A stretch of 20,856 nucleotides of DNA from Purshia tridentata (lineage: Eukaryota; Streptophyta; Magnoliopsida; Rosales; Rosaceae), in assembly GCA_003254885.1 (NCBI GenBank), contig QANT01005332.1, positions 9,815 through 30,670 of the forward strand, written 5' to 3'. The stretch's first letter is position 1; each line of letters begins with the position of its first letter. The notes under the pieces were generated by a model that was given only the letters and a program-made list of their open reading frames with translations, was not told where the DNA came from and did not search any database. A program made the position numbers and the translations under genes. This document shows, in pieces, positions 18,960 through 20,856 of the stretch.

Positions 18960-20110
18960 GAGAGATAAAATAACCACAAGAATGGGTGGAGGCTATTAAT
19001 TAATTAGGATAGAATTAGGACCTAGTAAATATTACCTATTATATATGTTAAAACAATTTCTAATTCCTCCATTGGTACATATAGCATTATTTTCTCACAA
19101 TGAACATTTTCATGTAATTTGGCATCGTATCTACCAAGCATGCTAGAGGCTCTTTTATTTTTATTTTTTATAGATAATTAAATATACACCAAGGAGTCAA
19201 AGACACATACACGACTTTGGGTATAAGTATAACATAAGGATTTTCCGTTTTCAATTAAAACTCATTTTAATGATATCGATCCCAATGGGTTATTTTCCTT
19301 CTATATGTTTTGATTGGTCATCTCTATTACTTAGCAACCTCATATTGCCCCTATATATCTGAATAGTAACTTTTAATCTTGAATTAATATATATCATAGT
19401 TTAAACAATTTCCAATTTCCAATTATGATTATGAAAATTAAGTCATTTTCATTTCAGTTTTAATGAATATTAAATTTTCTGACATTCATGTTTGTGTGTC
19501 GTCATTTTTGTTTGCATATGATTTTACTTATGTGGTAAAATTAACGTTGGTAACCGTTCCTACCCAGCTTCTGGAGTTAAGGTAAATTATATTTTCTTCT
19601 CGATCTTCTTATTCAATAAAATTTTGAAGACATGTGAAATAAAATTATTTTTATTTTATCTGCCTCTTCTTCAAATAAAATCTTGAAAACACGTTAACAA
19701 TATTAATTTCATCATCTTCTTCTATATTCTTCATATTATGCTTATGTGATCTAGTATATATTTTTTTAAAATTTTTTTCTTCTTCCTTTTTTATTTTTAT
19801 CTCCTTCTTCTTCATCTATATTTCCTTTTTTCATCATTCTTTTTGTTTTCAACCTAAATTAGAAATATATTCTATATTTTTTTTCAACCTAAATCAAAGA
19901 TATATCCTATCTTTAATATTTTCCAACATGGCTAAAAGCATCTTCTTCTTCTTATTAAATCTTTCGTATTTTTTTTATTTTACCTAAACTAGAGGTATAT
20001 ATATATTTTTGGTAGACCTGTAAGGCTGTATTAGAGATATCTTCTTATTTTTCTTCTTATTTTTGTATTCTTTGATTTGTATTTATATACTTTAGGAGTA
20101 GGTTTGATAT
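18960..20110. other. Very AT-rich intergenic DNA with pyrimidine-rich degenerate repeats
   Basis: No gene is supported. The plus strand from about 19590 to 20080 is rich in CTTCTT and contains degenerate repeats. CTTCTTATTCAATAAAATTTTGAAGACATGT at 19605 is echoed by a similar block about 70 bp later. Units like CAACCTAAAT.A.A.ATATAT.CTAT recur near 19849, 19883 and 19979. Confidence 0.6.
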
Positions 20111-20113
20111 ATA

Positions 20114-20766
20114 AGGTCTCGTTTGGAATTGTAGTGAGAGACCTAAAAACTGTTGTGAGTGACAATTCTATGTCACTTACAACAGTTTTGATGTTTGGTA
20201 AAAATTCAAAAAAATAGTCACTCACCACAGATATTCACTACAGTTTGAAACCTGCTTTTCAAAACTGTAGTGACTGACAATTGTGGCTAAAATTATTTTT
20301 ACCTAATCTATCCTCACTTTTTAAATAAAATGACAATCATTTTCCTCCTTTTTTAACTATAATATATATATGTATGATGTATATAGCTATTTTATATTGA
20401 TATTACTAATTATAATGTTTAATTCGTACCATTAAAATTAAAATATTCTTACAAAAATAATATACATACTTATTTAATAATTTTGTTTTGTAGTCTATAA
20501 TTTTAATGCTAATATATATATAAATTTATAGACCAAAAATTATAAACTAATAAAATTTTTTTTTTCAAATAAATAAGTCAAAAAAAGGTTCAGCATCATC
20601 TCTATTTTAGTAATTATGAACAGTCACAGCAGTTTTATATTATAATTTATCAAACACCTTCATACTATTTTTATACTCACAGCATTTTTGAAAACATAGT
20701 TTACCAAATACTCGGCTGACATTACTTCACTGCAGTTTTTTCTTACTGCAATACCAAACTAAGCCT
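20114..20766. mobile_element. MITE-like foldback element of about 650 bp
   Basis: The left end TAAGGTCTCGTTTGGAATTG (from 20112) and the reverse complement of the right end, TAAGGCTTAGTTTGGTATTG (from 20768), match with about six mismatches in 26. TA flanks both ends (20112-20113 and 20767-20768), compatible with a TA target duplication, though TA is also part of the symmetric TIR. Inside, AAAACTGTTGTGAGTGACA (20146-20164) pairs with 20171-20189 with one mismatch, and CACTACAGTTT near 20236 pairs with AACTGTAGTG near 20264. The right half repeats CAGCAGTTTT-like and TTTACCAAA-like motifs. No transposase frame. The superfamily is undecided. Confidence 0.65.
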
Positions 20767-20856
20767 TACATTGCAATTTTTTTTTAAATTGAAGAGGTGT
20801 GAAAAATAATATGTTTTTCTAAATTTAAGTGGATCAATACTTGAGAAACGTTGCAA
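20767..20856. other. Right window edge, no feature
   Basis: AT-rich flank of the MITE-like element; nothing recognisable in the remaining 90 bp. Confidence 0.5.

Noticed and set aside
20031..20228. 65-codon minus-strand frame
   Set aside because: Overlaps the left end of the MITE-like element; composition is low-complexity.
1..20856. tRNA, rRNA, CRISPR array or bacterial-style operon
   Set aside because: No cloverleaf, rRNA core or regularly spaced direct-repeat array was seen on either strand; gene structure is clearly plant nuclear.

Overview
This is a window of plant nuclear DNA, very probably from a dicot. The evidence is AT-rich introns of 0.1-1.8 kb with GT-AG borders, two plant-type intron-containing genes, and dispersed plant-type transposon remnants. 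No bacterial, organellar or viral gene set is visible, and the species cannot be named from the sequence alone.

Two protein-coding genes lie head-to-tail on the minus strand. At 332-6678 is the 5' two thirds of AP2M, the mu (medium) subunit of the AP-2 clathrin adaptor. Eight coding exons were rebuilt (280 codons plus 2 nt, every junction in phase), and the rest runs off the left edge. At 7542-16374 is a complete 11-exon gene (1006 codons by my reconstruction) for a nuclear PHD-finger protein of the AIPP2/PAIPP2 family. It has an N-terminal Cys-rich signature, one PHD finger, a SPOC-like domain and a C-terminal tail with two LxLxL (EAR-like) motifs. The genes are unrelated in function (endocytosis; histone reading and transcriptional repression). 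Only about 0.86 kb separates their coding regions, holding the 3' end of one and the promoter and 5' UTR of the other.

The introns hold most of the local oddities. They include a decayed small LTR element with a Met-tRNA-type primer site and a 5-bp target duplication (AP2M intron 7), a nearly identical 185-bp tandem duplication, an older repeated unit of about 100-350 bp, hairpins, and a GC-AG first intron in the PHD gene.

The region upstream of the PHD gene (16.4-17.4 kb) is promoter-like, with two palindromic G-boxes, a GACGTC box and a CCAAT box. From 17.4 kb to the right end no gene could be supported. This part has a 244-bp tandem duplication with an N at its edge, a diverged 143-bp duplication, pyrimidine-rich degenerate repeats, and at the far right a MITE-like element of about 650 bp with terminal and nested inverted repeats. 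I see no strong case for an entirely new biological system. The most interesting items are the EAR-bearing tail and start-site/GC-AG arrangement of the PHD gene, the weak AP2M splice acceptor, and the foldback MITE.
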